Shown here in pieces: positions 1-11,518 of a stretch of DNA of 64,000 nucleotides. Below the pieces are notes generated by a model that worked only from the letters and a program-made list of their open reading frames with translations, did not search any database and was not told the DNA's origin. Origin of the DNA: Variovorax beijingensis. GTDB lineage: Bacteria; Pseudomonadota; Gammaproteobacteria; Burkholderiales; Burkholderiaceae_C. The first letter of the stretch is position 1, and each line of letters opens with the position of its first letter. The position numbers were made by a program, and so were the translations under genes. Location of the stretch: NCBI RefSeq assembly GCF_003951285.1, contig NZ_RXFQ01000001.1, positions 124,001-188,000 of the forward strand. Direction: 5' to 3'.

Positions 1-114
1 GAGCTTCATGGAGGCGAGCAGCGTCTGGCCGCCGGCCAGCGGCTTGGCGCCCGCGGCAACGAGCTTGGCCGCATCGGCCACGGTGGCCGGCCGTTCGAGT
101 GTGAAGGCATACAT
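1..114 (-). CDS. FAD-binding subunit of a xanthine dehydrogenase/CO dehydrogenase-type enzyme (CoxM-like), partial
   Basis: Only the first 38 codons are in the window; the gene runs off the left edge. The N-terminus begins MYAFTLERPATVADAA and continues into a PLAGGQTLLASMK stretch, the glycine-rich FAD-binding signature of medium subunits of molybdenum hydroxylases. An ATG at 114 is preceded by a GAAGGA ribosome site and lies 21 bases after the stop of the large-subunit gene. The gene order small-large-medium makes it the third gene of the operon. In this family the subunit carries FAD and passes electrons from the [2Fe-2S] subunit to the acceptor. The family call rests on a short fragment plus context. 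Confidence 0.85.
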   Translation of the reverse strand, partial: MYAFTLERPATVADAAKLVAAGAKPLAGGQTLLASMKL

Positions 115-135
115 GGTGTGGGTTCCTTCGTTGTT

Positions 136-2520
<2,385 letters not shown>

Positions 2521-2533
2521 GATGTTGCTCCCT

Positions 2534-3031
<498 letters not shown>

Positions 3032-3211
3032 TTGGCTGTCTCCGTTGAAGGTGATGGCTGGTTCAGCGAAAGGCATCTTGGATGCCGGCCCGGTGCACTA
3101 TCCTAGGCAAAACCCTTGCCGCTTGCGCAGCGCGTACGAAATTCTCAAAATGAAACAGCTTGCGGCCCGGCAAGTCTGGGAAAAACCGCCCCACCCGAGC
3201 GAACCGACCCG

Positions 3212-4345
3212 ATGTCCGCCTCCATCGTTGCGCCCCTGCCCGAACGTTCCGCCGCCATTGCGCAGGCCCGCCGGGAGCTGATCCACGGCGAAGCCCCCCG
3301 CTTGCGGGGTGCGGTGCGCATCGAGCCATGGATCCTGCGTTCCTGGGAGCGCTGCCTGGAGGCGGGGCGGCAGCCGCAGCAACGGATCAGCTTCGAGCCG
3401 GTGTCCCAGTCGGCCGAACGCGACGCGGCCGAGCGCAACCGCGCGCTGGTGTCGGCGGCCCGGCCGGTGATCGAGCGGCTGTCCCGCGCCATCGCCGACA
3501 CCCGTTATTTCGCCGTCCTGACCGATGCCGACGGCATCGTGATCGACGTCGGCCCGCTGCCCGACGGCACCGACACCGCCAGCCGCTACGCCCGCAACAT
3601 CGCCCGCGTGGGCGTCGACCTGTCGGAGCGCGCGGTCGGCACCAGCGCGATCAGCACCGCGCTGGCCGAGCAGGAATCGGTGTGGCTGCACCGCGGCGAG
3701 CACTTCTTCGAGGACACCAGCATCTACAGCTGCGCCGGGGCGCCGCTCTTCGGCCCCCGGGGCGACTGCATCGGCATGCTCGACCTGACCGGCGTGCAGG
3801 CGGTGGAGCGGCCGGAGCTGCGGCACCTGGCCACGCTGTCGGCGCGCAGCATCGAGAACATGCTGGTGCTGAACCAGCCCTGCGAGCTGCGGCTGCACCT
3901 CTCGTGGCCGGGCTGCCCGCGCGGCGAGGCCACCGACGGGCTGCTGTGCATCGACGCCGACGGCACCGTGGCGGGCGCCAATGCCGCGGCGCGCCAGATG
4001 CTGCACGAGCCGCTGGCGCGCAGCCATGCGCTGCACTGCAACGACCTGTTCGCAATGCCGCTGGACATGCTGTTCGATGCGGCCCGCCGCGGCGACGCCG
4101 TGCTCGAGGTGCCGCTGTGGTCCGGCCTGCGCGTGCAGGTCAGGCCCCAGCGCGGCGGCAAGGGCTCGGCCGTCGCGGTGCCCGAGCCCCGGCCGCGGTT
4201 GCGCGACGTCGAGGCCGCGCTGATCCGCAAGGCCGTGGCCGACGCCCGCGGCAACGTGGCCGAAGCCGCGCGCACGCTGGGCATCAGCCGCGCCACCGTC
4301 TACCGCAAGCTCTGGCGCGGCCGCGCTTCCGGCTCCACGGACTGA
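3212..4345 (+). CDS. GAF domain plus Fis-type helix-turn-helix transcriptional regulator
   Basis: The 377-residue protein has an AcoR-like N-terminal region with a GAF-type sensor domain at about residues 75-185 and a Fis-type DNA-binding helix-turn-helix at about residues 335-372 (AARTLGISRATVYRKL). No Walker A GxxGxGK(S/T) or GAFTGA motif lies between them, so the AAA+ sigma-54 activation domain of AcoR/NtrC-type activators is absent. The reading frame is open from 3116, but the ATG at 3212 gives the expected MSASIVAPLPER start. It is divergent from the molybdenum hydroxylase operon with 180 bases between them and probably controls it; the ligand is unknown. Confidence 0.85.
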   Translation: MSASIVAPLPERSAAIAQARRELIHGEAPRLRGAVRIEPWILRSWERCLEAGRQPQQRISFEPVSQSAERDAAERNRALVSAARPVIERLSRAIADTRYFAVLTDADGIVIDVGPLPDGTDTASRYARNIARVGVDLSERAVGTSAISTALAEQESVWLHRGEHFFEDTSIYSCAGAPLFGPRGDCIGMLDLTGVQAVERPELRHLATLSARSIENMLVLNQPCELRLHLSWPGCPRGEATDGLLCIDADGTVAGANAAARQMLHEPLARSHALHCNDLFAMPLDMLFDAARRGDAVLEVPLWSGLRVQVRPQRGGKGSAVAVPEPRPRLRDVEAALIRKAVADARGNVAEAARTLGISRATVYRKLWRGRASGSTD

Positions 4346-4352
4346 AGCCTGT

Positions 4353-4730
4353 TCAGGCCCCGACCGGCACCTTGTCGAGGAAGCCGGTCACCGACTGCAG
4401 CTTGCCGGCATCGAGCCGGGCGAAGTCGGTTCCCTGGATCAGGTCTTCGGCGCCGCTCGGGCCCAGGGTCCACGAGAAGCGCAGGTTGTCGCCGTGCGCC
4501 TCGGGCTTGCCGAACAGGTTGAAGCGGAAACCCGGATAGCGCTGGTGCACGGCGCCGATCAGCGCGCCGATCTGCTCGCGGCCGCTGGCCTGCGCGAGCG
4601 GGTCGGCATAGTGCGCGTCGGCCGTCCAGCCGGCTTCGATCAGCTGGGCGCGGCGCGCGGCATCGGTTTCGTTCCAGGCAGCGATGTAGCGTTGGGCAAT
4701 GGCGGCGGCGTCGTGTGCGGCGGTGTTCAT
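4353..4730 (-). CDS. SnoaL-like / NTF2-fold protein
   Basis: This is a 125-residue protein with the typical polyketide cyclase/ketosteroid isomerase-like layout. It has an N-terminal helix (AAIAQRYIAAWNETDAARR), a conserved W-T-x-D-A-H-Y-xDP segment and a C-terminal FxFLDxxP-like strand (VTGFLDKVP). These small alpha+beta barrels bind varied hydrophobic ligands, and no reaction can be assigned. The ATG at 4730 was chosen over an upstream in-frame ATG at 4826 because of an AAAGGA site. It ends 7 bases from the convergent regulator gene and lies downstream of tupA on the same strand, separated by 123 bases holding two inverted repeats. Confidence 0.8.
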   Translation of the reverse strand: MNTAAHDAAAIAQRYIAAWNETDAARRAQLIEAGWTADAHYADPLAQASGREQIGALIGAVHQRYPGFRFNLFGKPEAHGDNLRFSWTLGPSGAEDLIQGTDFARLDAGKLQSVTGFLDKVPVGA

Positions 4731-4809
4731 GATGACCATTTCCTTTCGAGGGTTCGGCCCGCAACATCGCGGGGTGAAGGAATGGTCGCGCCGGCCGCGC
4801 GCGGCGTCG

Positions 4810-4826
4810 ATGACCTCGCAGGTCAT
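4810..4826. promoter_or_regulatory. Perfect 7-bp-arm inverted repeat upstream of the SnoaL-like gene
   Basis: ATGACCT and AGGTCAT are separated by CGC, about 80 bases upstream of the SnoaL-like start codon. A second hairpin-capable repeat, GCGGCG-N5-CGCCGC, follows at 4837-4853 next to the tupA stop codon. It has no T-tract, so it is not a convincing terminator. The first palindrome looks like an operator for a dimeric regulator; which one is unknown. Confidence 0.4.
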
Positions 4827-4853
4827 GCAACGATGCGCGGCGGCATACGCCGC

Positions 4854-5714
4854 TCAGTTCGACAGCGCGTTGGGAAAGAACAGCTGCTCGCCGCCGATCT
4901 TGTAGGCTGCGATGCTCTGCTGCCCGGCCGGCGAGATCACCCAGTCGACGAACTTCTGCGCGCCCCGGCTGTTGAGCGAAGGGAATTTCGCCGGGCTCAC
5001 CACCATCACGCCGTACTGGTTGAAAAGGCGCTTGTCGCCCTCGACCAGCACCGCCAGCCCGGCGCGGTTCTTGAAGCTGAGCCAGGTGCCGCGGTCGGCC
5101 AGCACATAGGCGCCGGACGAGGCCGCGATGTTCAGCGCCGGCCCCATGCCGCAGCCGCATTCCTTGTAGCCCGTGCCCTTGCGCTCGTTGGGCACCGGCT
5201 GCCCCGCCTGGGCCACGCCGGTCTGCGTCCAGAGGCGGCGCTCGGCCGCGTCGGTGCCGCTCTTGTCGCCGCGCGACACGAAAGGCGCGTTGGCGGCCGC
5301 GATCTTCTTCAGCGCAGCGGCGATGTCGCCCCCCTTCGCGCCCACCGGGTCGGCCTGCGGGCCCACCAGCACGAAGTCGTTGTACATCACCGGATAGCGC
5401 CTGTCACTGAAGCCCTCGGCCACGAACTTCTCCTCGGCCGCGGTGTCGTGCACGAACAGCACGTCGGCATCGCCGCGCTTGGCCATGTCGATGGCCTGGC
5501 CGGTGCCCACCGCCACCACCTTGACGTCGATGTCGCTCGCCTTCTTGAAAGCCGGCAGCAGGTGCGAGAACAGGCCCGACTGCTCGGTGGACGTGGTCGA
5601 GGCCATGGTGATGGTCTCTGCGCGCGCGGCACCCGCGGCCAGGAAGAAAACAGCCACGGCCAGCGAGGCGCGAATGCCCGCGCCTGCGCGGCGCGGCTTG
5701 AGGAACAGGTTCAT
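4854..5714 (-). CDS. tupA: Tungstate/molybdate ABC transporter substrate-binding protein
   Basis: This 286-residue exported protein has a signal peptide at residues 1-32 ending ARA. It then carries the TupA-type oxyanion-binding signature near residues 36-46 (MASTTSTEQSGL), followed by VGTGQAIDMAKRGDADVLFVHD. TupA proteins bind tungstate very tightly, and some members also take molybdate. The ATG at 5714 overlaps the stop of the ATPase gene by four bases (ATGA), giving the order permease-ATPase-binding protein. The neighbouring molybdenum hydroxylase suggests that the imported oxyanion serves cofactor synthesis. Metal preference cannot be read from the sequence. Confidence 0.9.
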   Translation of the reverse strand: MNLFLKPRRAGAGIRASLAVAVFFLAAGAARAETITMASTTSTEQSGLFSHLLPAFKKASDIDVKVVAVGTGQAIDMAKRGDADVLFVHDTAAEEKFVAEGFSDRRYPVMYNDFVLVGPQADPVGAKGGDIAAALKKIAAANAPFVSRGDKSGTDAAERRLWTQTGVAQAGQPVPNERKGTGYKECGCGMGPALNIAASSGAYVLADRGTWLSFKNRAGLAVLVEGDKRLFNQYGVMVVSPAKFPSLNSRGAQKFVDWVISPAGQQSIAAYKIGGEQLFFPNALSN

Positions 5715-6430
5715 GCCAACTCTCCTTTGACGAACAGGCGGGCCTCTTCCGGCAGGGGCCCATGGAAGAAATCGTGGACGGGCAGGTCGGCCAGCACGCG
5801 GCCGTGCTCGAGGTAGACCACGCGGCTCGCGAGCCGCTTGACCTGCCCGAGGTTGTGGCTCGCGAACACCAGCGTGCGGCCGGCGGCGGCTTCGGCGATG
5901 AGGGTCTCGACCTCGCGCTTGGCGGTCGGGTCGAGGCTGGCCGTGGGCTCGTCGAGCAGCAGCACCGCCGGATGCAGCGCCCAGGCGCGCGCCAGCGCCA
6001 CCCGCTGCTGCTGGCCGCCCGACAGGGCGCGGGCGTTGCGCTCGGCCAGGTCTTCCAGGCCCACGCGCGCCAGCGCCGGAATCGCGGCGCGGCGGGCATC
6101 GCGCCAGCGCATGCCGCGCAGCCACAGCGCCAAGGCCACATTGACCGTCACCGAGGCCCGCAGCATGTGCGGGCGCTGGAACAGCATGGCCTGCTGCCGG
6201 CGCGGTGCGGCACTGGTGAAGCTCCCTGCCGCATGCGGCACCAGGCCGTGCAGCAGCCGCAGCAGCGTGGTCTTGCCGCTGCCGTTGGCGCCGATGAGCG
6301 CCACGCGCTCGCCGGCCGCGATGCTCAGGGTTGCGCCCTGCAGCGCCGCCACCCGCCCCAGGCGCACGTCGACGCCATGGAGCGCGAAGACGGTGGCGTC
6401 CACGCCCGCGGGCTGCGCGTGTTCGTTCAC
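5711..6430 (-). CDS. tupC: Tungstate/molybdate ABC transporter ATP-binding protein
   Basis: This is a 239-residue ABC ATPase with Walker A GANGSGKT at 47-54, signature LSGGQ at 136-140 and Walker B LLLD at about 157-160. It energises the TupB permease at the inner face of the membrane. The start is a GTG whose bases overlap the permease stop (GTGA), which fixes the start without a strong ribosome site and implies translational coupling. The gene ends in an ATGA overlap with tupA. Confidence 0.9.
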   Translation of the reverse strand: MNEHAQPAGVDATVFALHGVDVRLGRVAALQGATLSIAAGERVALIGANGSGKTTLLRLLHGLVPHAAGSFTSAAPRRQQAMLFQRPHMLRASVTVNVALALWLRGMRWRDARRAAIPALARVGLEDLAERNARALSGGQQQRVALARAWALHPAVLLLDEPTASLDPTAKREVETLIAEAAAGRTLVFASHNLGQVKRLASRVVYLEHGRVLADLPVHDFFHGPLPEEARLFVKGELA

Positions 6431-7182
6431 GGGCGCGCCTCCGGCCGCCACCAGGCCGCCATGCCGCCTGCGCCGCCCCCGCCGTCGACCCGCTCGCGCC
6501 AGCCCCGCACGGCGGCAATCGCAAGGTTGAGCACCAGCACCACGCCCAGCAGCACGATGCCCAGGGCCAGCGCCAGCGGCAGGTCGCCCTTGCTGGTTTC
6601 GAGCGCGATGGCCGTGGTCATCACGCGCGTGAAGCCGTCGATGTTGCCGCCCACCACCATCACCGCGCCCACTTCCGATACCGCGCGGCCAAACGCCGCG
6701 ATCAGCACCGTGAGCAGCGCGTAGCGCTCGTCCCACACCAGGAGCAGCGCGCGCGCGAGCGGCCCGGCGCCGAGCGAGCTCAGCTGCTCGCCATGCGCGC
6801 GCTCGGCGTCCTCGACGGCCTGGCGCGTGAGCGCCGTCACCACCGGCAGCACCAGCACCGTCTGCGCCAGCACCATGGCCTTGAACGAAAACAGCCAGCC
6901 CAGGAAGCCGAGCGGGCCCGAGCGCGACAGCAGCAGGTAGATGACCAGCCCGACCACCACCGACGGCAGCGCCAGCAGGGTGTTCAGCAGCGTGAGCAAG
7001 CCGGCCCGGCCGCGAAAGCGCGCCACGCCCAGCCAGGCGCCCAGCAGCAGGCCCAGGCCGCAGGCCAGCACGCAGGCGCTGGCGCTGACCGCGAGCGAGC
7101 GCCCGACGATGGCCAGCAGCACCGGATCGCCGGACACGAGCAGCTGCCAGGCCGCGATGGCGCTCTGTGCAAAGGTGTTCAC
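6427..7182 (-). CDS. tupB: Tungstate/molybdate ABC transporter permease
   Basis: The 251-residue protein has about six membrane segments and the permease-ATPase coupling loop EVGAVMVVGGNIDGFTRVMTTAI, a feature shared by TupB/ModB-type permeases. It is the first gene of the tupB-tupC-tupA operon and begins 95 bases downstream of the M81 peptidase stop. A perfect 10-bp-arm inverted repeat at 7234-7259 lies in this short upstream region and is the likely operator. Confidence 0.9.
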   Translation of the reverse strand: MNTFAQSAIAAWQLLVSGDPVLLAIVGRSLAVSASACVLACGLGLLLGAWLGVARFRGRAGLLTLLNTLLALPSVVVGLVIYLLLSRSGPLGFLGWLFSFKAMVLAQTVLVLPVVTALTRQAVEDAERAHGEQLSSLGAGPLARALLLVWDERYALLTVLIAAFGRAVSEVGAVMVVGGNIDGFTRVMTTAIALETSKGDLPLALALGIVLLGVVLVLNLAIAAVRGWRERVDGGGGAGGMAAWWRPEARP

Positions 7183-7233
7183 GCGGTGGGCTTCATGGGT
7201 GGAAGCGCCGCAGTATCGGGGTGTACTTCCAAT

Positions 7234-7259
7234 TACCTATGCAGACCTTTGCATAGGTA
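7234..7259. promoter_or_regulatory. Palindromic operator candidate upstream of tupBCA
   Basis: TACCTATGCA and TGCATAGGTA are exact reverse complements separated by six bases, centred about 64 bases upstream of the tupB start. The arm-N6-arm spacing resembles ModE-type molybdate/tungstate operators, although the arm sequence differs from the Escherichia coli ModE consensus. There is no T-tract, so a terminator role for the preceding gene is less likely. A ModE-like regulator is encoded at 18183. Confidence 0.55.
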
Positions 7260-7277
7260 GGCCCAACCCCCTCCGGC

Positions 7278-8750
7278 TCAGACCGGGTCGAGCGGGAAGA
7301 CCGGCCTGCGCACCTTCGAGAACGGGAACAGGCTGTAGTCCGAACTGGTCACGCCCGGGCTGTCGCATTCGACCAGCGCGGCGGAGAGCGGCTCGAACAC
7401 CGGGCGGCAGTACATGCGCGACTTGAGCAGCAGGAAGCGTTCCTTGCGCGGATCGAGCCCCACGCATTCGAAGACGCCGATGTCCCAGGGCTCCTGCGTG
7501 CGCTCGGTCACCACGATACGTGCCGGCCCGATGTCGAACAGCACCGTGCGGCCCATGCTGCTGCGCTGGCCGGTGTAGGTGGGGCCGGTGATCACGTATT
7601 CGCCGTTGCCGACGGTGCGCACCGTGCCGGTCAGCGTCACGGGCTTCTTCGACAGGCCGATGCCTTCGAGCGACACCTTGTTGCCGAGCGCCACCGTCAC
7701 CTCGGCGCCCTCGCCCGCCGCGATCAGCGCGGCCACCGCCTCGGGGTCGCACAGCGGACCGACGCCGATGCCATCGAGCCCCTGCGCGAGCGCTTCCTGC
7801 AGCACGTCCATGGTGTCGCAGCTGCCGCCCGACATGCAGTTGTCGCCATGGTCGAGCAGCAGCACCGGCCGCGTGGCACCGCCGGCGATGGCCTTGGCGC
7901 GCGCGATCGACTCGGCCAGCGGCTCGCTGCGGTAGATGAAGGCCTCGCGCTCGTCCCACATCTGGTTGGCGATCCGGTCGGCCGTGGCCTGCGCGCGCTC
8001 GGGCGATTCGGCATCGACCACCACCACGCTCATGCAGGGCGCCTCGATGTCCGACAGCGAGAAGCCGGCAAAGATCGACACCGCGAGCGACTCCGACGCT
8101 TCGGCCGCGCGCGCCGCCTCGATGGCCCGTCGCATCGCGCCGGTGAACGAGGCGCTGCGCAGCGTGTGCGCCATCAGCGGCAGCGGATGCCAGCGCATCG
8201 CGGGCCTGCTGCTTCCTGCGAGCAGGTCGAACAGCAGGCGGCCGGCATGCTCGCCGGTCTCGTACATGTCGATGTGCGGATAGGTCTTGAAGCCGACGAT
8301 CACGTCGGCATTGCCGACCATCGCGGGCGTGACGTTGGCATGCAGGTCGAGCGCCACGCCGATGGGCACGCCGGGCGCCGCGGCGCGCAGCCGTGCGAGC
8401 AGGTCGCCTTCGCCGTCCGCGCTGTTCTGCGCCACCATCGCGCCGTGCAGGTCGAGCAGGATGGCATCGCAACCCGGCGCCGCATCCACGATGCACCGCG
8501 TGAGCGTGGTGTAGGCCCCCGCATCGACCGGCCCGCTCGGATTGGCCGAGGCCGACACCGGCGTGACCAGCGTTGCGCCGGCCTGCTCGGCCAGGTCGAT
8601 GAAGGCGGACATCGCGGTGCGCATGCCCTTGTTGTCCTTGTAGGCCTGCTCTGCGAACGTGGGGCCGTCGGGCCCGAAGGCCGCGAGCGGCGTGGGCACC
8701 GGCGAGAAGGTGTTGGTCTCGTGGTTGAGCCGCGCGATCAGCACCCTCAT
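7278..8750 (-). CDS. M81 family metallopeptidase (MlrC/microcystinase C-like)
   Basis: The 490-residue protein shows the hallmarks of M81: LDLHGAMV, then LDLHANVTPAMV and FKTYPHIDMYETG, which carry the metal-binding Asp and His residues, and DHGDNCMSGG in the second half. MlrC cleaves linear microcystin fragments next to the Adda residue; most relatives have unknown peptide-like or amide substrates. The ATG at 8750 overlaps the stop of the M20 hydrolase gene (ATGA). It is the last of seven co-directional genes beginning with livK, so its substrate is probably what the transporter imports. A second M81 gene occurs at 41297. Confidence 0.88.
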   Translation of the reverse strand: MRVLIARLNHETNTFSPVPTPLAAFGPDGPTFAEQAYKDNKGMRTAMSAFIDLAEQAGATLVTPVSASANPSGPVDAGAYTTLTRCIVDAAPGCDAILLDLHGAMVAQNSADGEGDLLARLRAAAPGVPIGVALDLHANVTPAMVGNADVIVGFKTYPHIDMYETGEHAGRLLFDLLAGSSRPAMRWHPLPLMAHTLRSASFTGAMRRAIEAARAAEASESLAVSIFAGFSLSDIEAPCMSVVVVDAESPERAQATADRIANQMWDEREAFIYRSEPLAESIARAKAIAGGATRPVLLLDHGDNCMSGGSCDTMDVLQEALAQGLDGIGVGPLCDPEAVAALIAAGEGAEVTVALGNKVSLEGIGLSKKPVTLTGTVRTVGNGEYVITGPTYTGQRSSMGRTVLFDIGPARIVVTERTQEPWDIGVFECVGLDPRKERFLLLKSRMYCRPVFEPLSAALVECDSPGVTSSDYSLFPFSKVRRPVFPLDPV

Positions 8751-10003
8751 GACGACGCGACTCCCGCGCTTTGCAGCATGGCCTGCAGCAGCACATTGCA
8801 GCCGGCCTCCAGGTGGTCGGGCTGCGCGTCCTCGATTTCGTTGTGGCTGATGCCATCGAGGCAGGGCACGAAGATCATCGCCGTGGGGCACACGCGCGCG
8901 AGGTACACCGCGTCGTGGCCCGCGCCGCTGATCACGTTCATCCAGGTCATGCCCTGCGCCTCGGCGGCCTCTCGAATGCCCGACACCAGCGTGGGCGTGA
9001 AGGGCTGCGGGGGAAAGTAGACGACCTGCTCCACCGTGGCCTCGACCTTGCCCTTGGCGGCGATGCGCTGCACCGCCGCTTTCAGCTCGGCGTCCATGGC
9101 CGACAGCACCACGTCGTCCGCCGCGCGCAGGTCGACGCTGAGCTTCACGCGGCCCGGGATCACGTTGCGCGAATTCGGATAGTTGTCGATCCAGCCCACG
9201 GTGCCGCGCGCATGCGGCGCATGGGCCAGCGCGATGCGGTTGACCTCGATCACCAGCTCGGAGGCCGCGAGCAGCGCATCCTTGCGCAGCTCCATGGGCG
9301 TGGGGCCGGCATGCGCTTCCATGCCCTGCACCACCACGTCGTACCAGCGCTGGCCGAGCGCGCCCTCGACCACGCCGATCACGCGCTCGTTGGCCTCGAG
9401 CACCGGCCCCTGCTCGATGTGCGCCTCGAAATACGCGCCCACGGGCGACGCCGCGACCGAGGCCGGCACGCTGCCCGCATAGCCGATGGAAGCCAGCGCC
9501 TCGGCCACGCTGATGCCGTCGTTGTCGCGCTGCGCGAGCGCGTGCTCGAGCGTGAAGGCATCGGCGAACACGCCCGAGCCCATCATCACGGGCACGAAGC
9601 GCGAGCCCTCCTCGTTGGTCCACACGGCGATTTCCAGCGGCGCCTCGGTGACGACCTTCGCATCGTTCAGGCTGCGGATCACCTCCAGCCCGGCCAGCAC
9701 GCCATAGTTGCCATCGAACTTGCCGCCCGTGGGCTGGGTGTCGATGTGGCTGCCGGTGACCACCGGCGGGCGCGTGTTGTCGCGGCCGGCGCGGCGCGCA
9801 AAGATGTTGCCGATCCGGTCGACGCGCACTTCGCAGCCGGCCTCGCGCGCCCAGCGGGTGAAGAGATCGCGGCCCTGGCGGTCGAGGTCGGTCAGCGCAA
9901 TGCGGCAGACGCCGCCCTTCTCGGTGGCGCCGAGCTTCGCCAGTTCCATCAGCGAGCTCCAGAGACGGTCGCCGTTGATGCGCAGTTGGGTTGGTGAGTT
10001 CAT
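8747..10003 (-). CDS. M20 family Zn-dependent hydrolase, hydantoinase/carbamoylase type
   Basis: This 418-residue protein belongs to the N-carbamoyl-amino-acid hydrolase/beta-ureidopropionase branch of M20. The dinuclear zinc site is visible as GSHID, GGKFDGNYG, NEEGSRF, EAHIEQGPVLE and ISHNE. Family members remove an N-carbamoyl group or open related amides. The ATG at 10003 was preferred over one 14 codons upstream because the product then starts like homologues; neither has a strong ribosome site. It begins 34 bases after livF and overlaps the M81 gene. This suggests a pathway that imports an amide-, carbamoyl- or ureide-type compound and hydrolyses it in the cytoplasm. Confidence 0.88.
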   Translation of the reverse strand: MNSPTQLRINGDRLWSSLMELAKLGATEKGGVCRIALTDLDRQGRDLFTRWAREAGCEVRVDRIGNIFARRAGRDNTRPPVVTGSHIDTQPTGGKFDGNYGVLAGLEVIRSLNDAKVVTEAPLEIAVWTNEEGSRFVPVMMGSGVFADAFTLEHALAQRDNDGISVAEALASIGYAGSVPASVAASPVGAYFEAHIEQGPVLEANERVIGVVEGALGQRWYDVVVQGMEAHAGPTPMELRKDALLAASELVIEVNRIALAHAPHARGTVGWIDNYPNSRNVIPGRVKLSVDLRAADDVVLSAMDAELKAAVQRIAAKGKVEATVEQVVYFPPQPFTPTLVSGIREAAEAQGMTWMNVISGAGHDAVYLARVCPTAMIFVPCLDGISHNEIEDAQPDHLEAGCNVLLQAMLQSAGVASS

Positions 10004-10037
10004 GGCTTTGCAAAAAGAAGAAGGGATGCGCGAAGCC

Positions 10038-10747
<710 letters not shown>

Positions 10748-10751
<4 letters not shown>

Positions 10752-11518
10752 GCCTTGCCCCCGGTGATCATGTTGCCCAGGTAGGCCGTGCGCACGCGCG
10801 CATCGGAACGGATGTCGCCCGGCAGCCCCTCGGCCAGCACACGGCCCAGCTGCATCACGGTCACGGTGTCGGAAATATCCATCACGATGCTCATGTTGTG
10901 CTCGATCAGCACCACGGTGTGCGCATCGCGCAGGCCGCGGATCAGCCGCTTCATGTCGTCCAGGTCGTCGATGCCCATGCCCGAGGTGGGCTCGTCCAGG
11001 AAGATGGCCTTGGGCTTGGCGGCCAGCGCCATGCCCACTTCGAGGCGGCGCTGCTGGCCATGCGACAGCTCGCTCGCGGGCACGTCGGCCAGCCGCTGCA
11101 GGCCCACGCGTTCCAGCACCTCGGCCACGGTTTCCGCGCAAGCGCGTTCGCCGACCGGCGCGCGCCAGCAGTTCATGGCTTGGCGCGGCGCGATGCCCTG
11201 CGCCGCCACGCGCAGGTTCTCGCGCACCGGCAAGCTCGCGAACAGGCTGGTCACCTGGAACGAACGCGCCATGCCACGCTGCACGCGCTTGTGGTCGGGC
11301 TCGTGCGTCACGTCGTGGCCGTCGAACAGGATGCGGCCGCCCGTGGTGGTGCCGGTGCCCGTGAGCATGTGGAACAGCGTGGTCTTGCCGGCGCCGTTCG
11401 GCCCGATCACCGAATGCACGGTGTTGCGCTTGATCTTCAGGTCGACCCCGCCGAGCGCGGCGAACTTGCCGTAGTGCTTGGTGACGCCGACGGCTTCGAT
11501 CAGGATGGGTTGCGTCAT
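10748..11518 (-). CDS. livG: Branched-chain amino acid-type ABC transporter ATP-binding protein LivG
   Basis: This is a 256-residue ATPase with Walker A GPNGAGKT at 39-46, a slightly unusual signature LSHGQQRRLEVGMAL (His where Gly is common, as in many LivG proteins) and Walker B IFLDEPTSGM. The start overlaps the livM stop codon and the end overlaps the livF start, both as ATGA, so the five transporter genes are translated as a coupled block. Confidence 0.93.

Noticed and set aside
4837..4853. Terminator for the tup operon at the tupA stop codon
   Set aside because: GCGGCG-N5-CGCCGC can fold but overlaps the end of tupA and has no following T-tract on the minus strand.
7278..10003. A single fused M20-M81 protein of about 911 residues
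   Set aside because: The long frame joining them is a shadow frame; the two genes lie in different frames with an ATGA stop-start overlap and each has its own complete domain.
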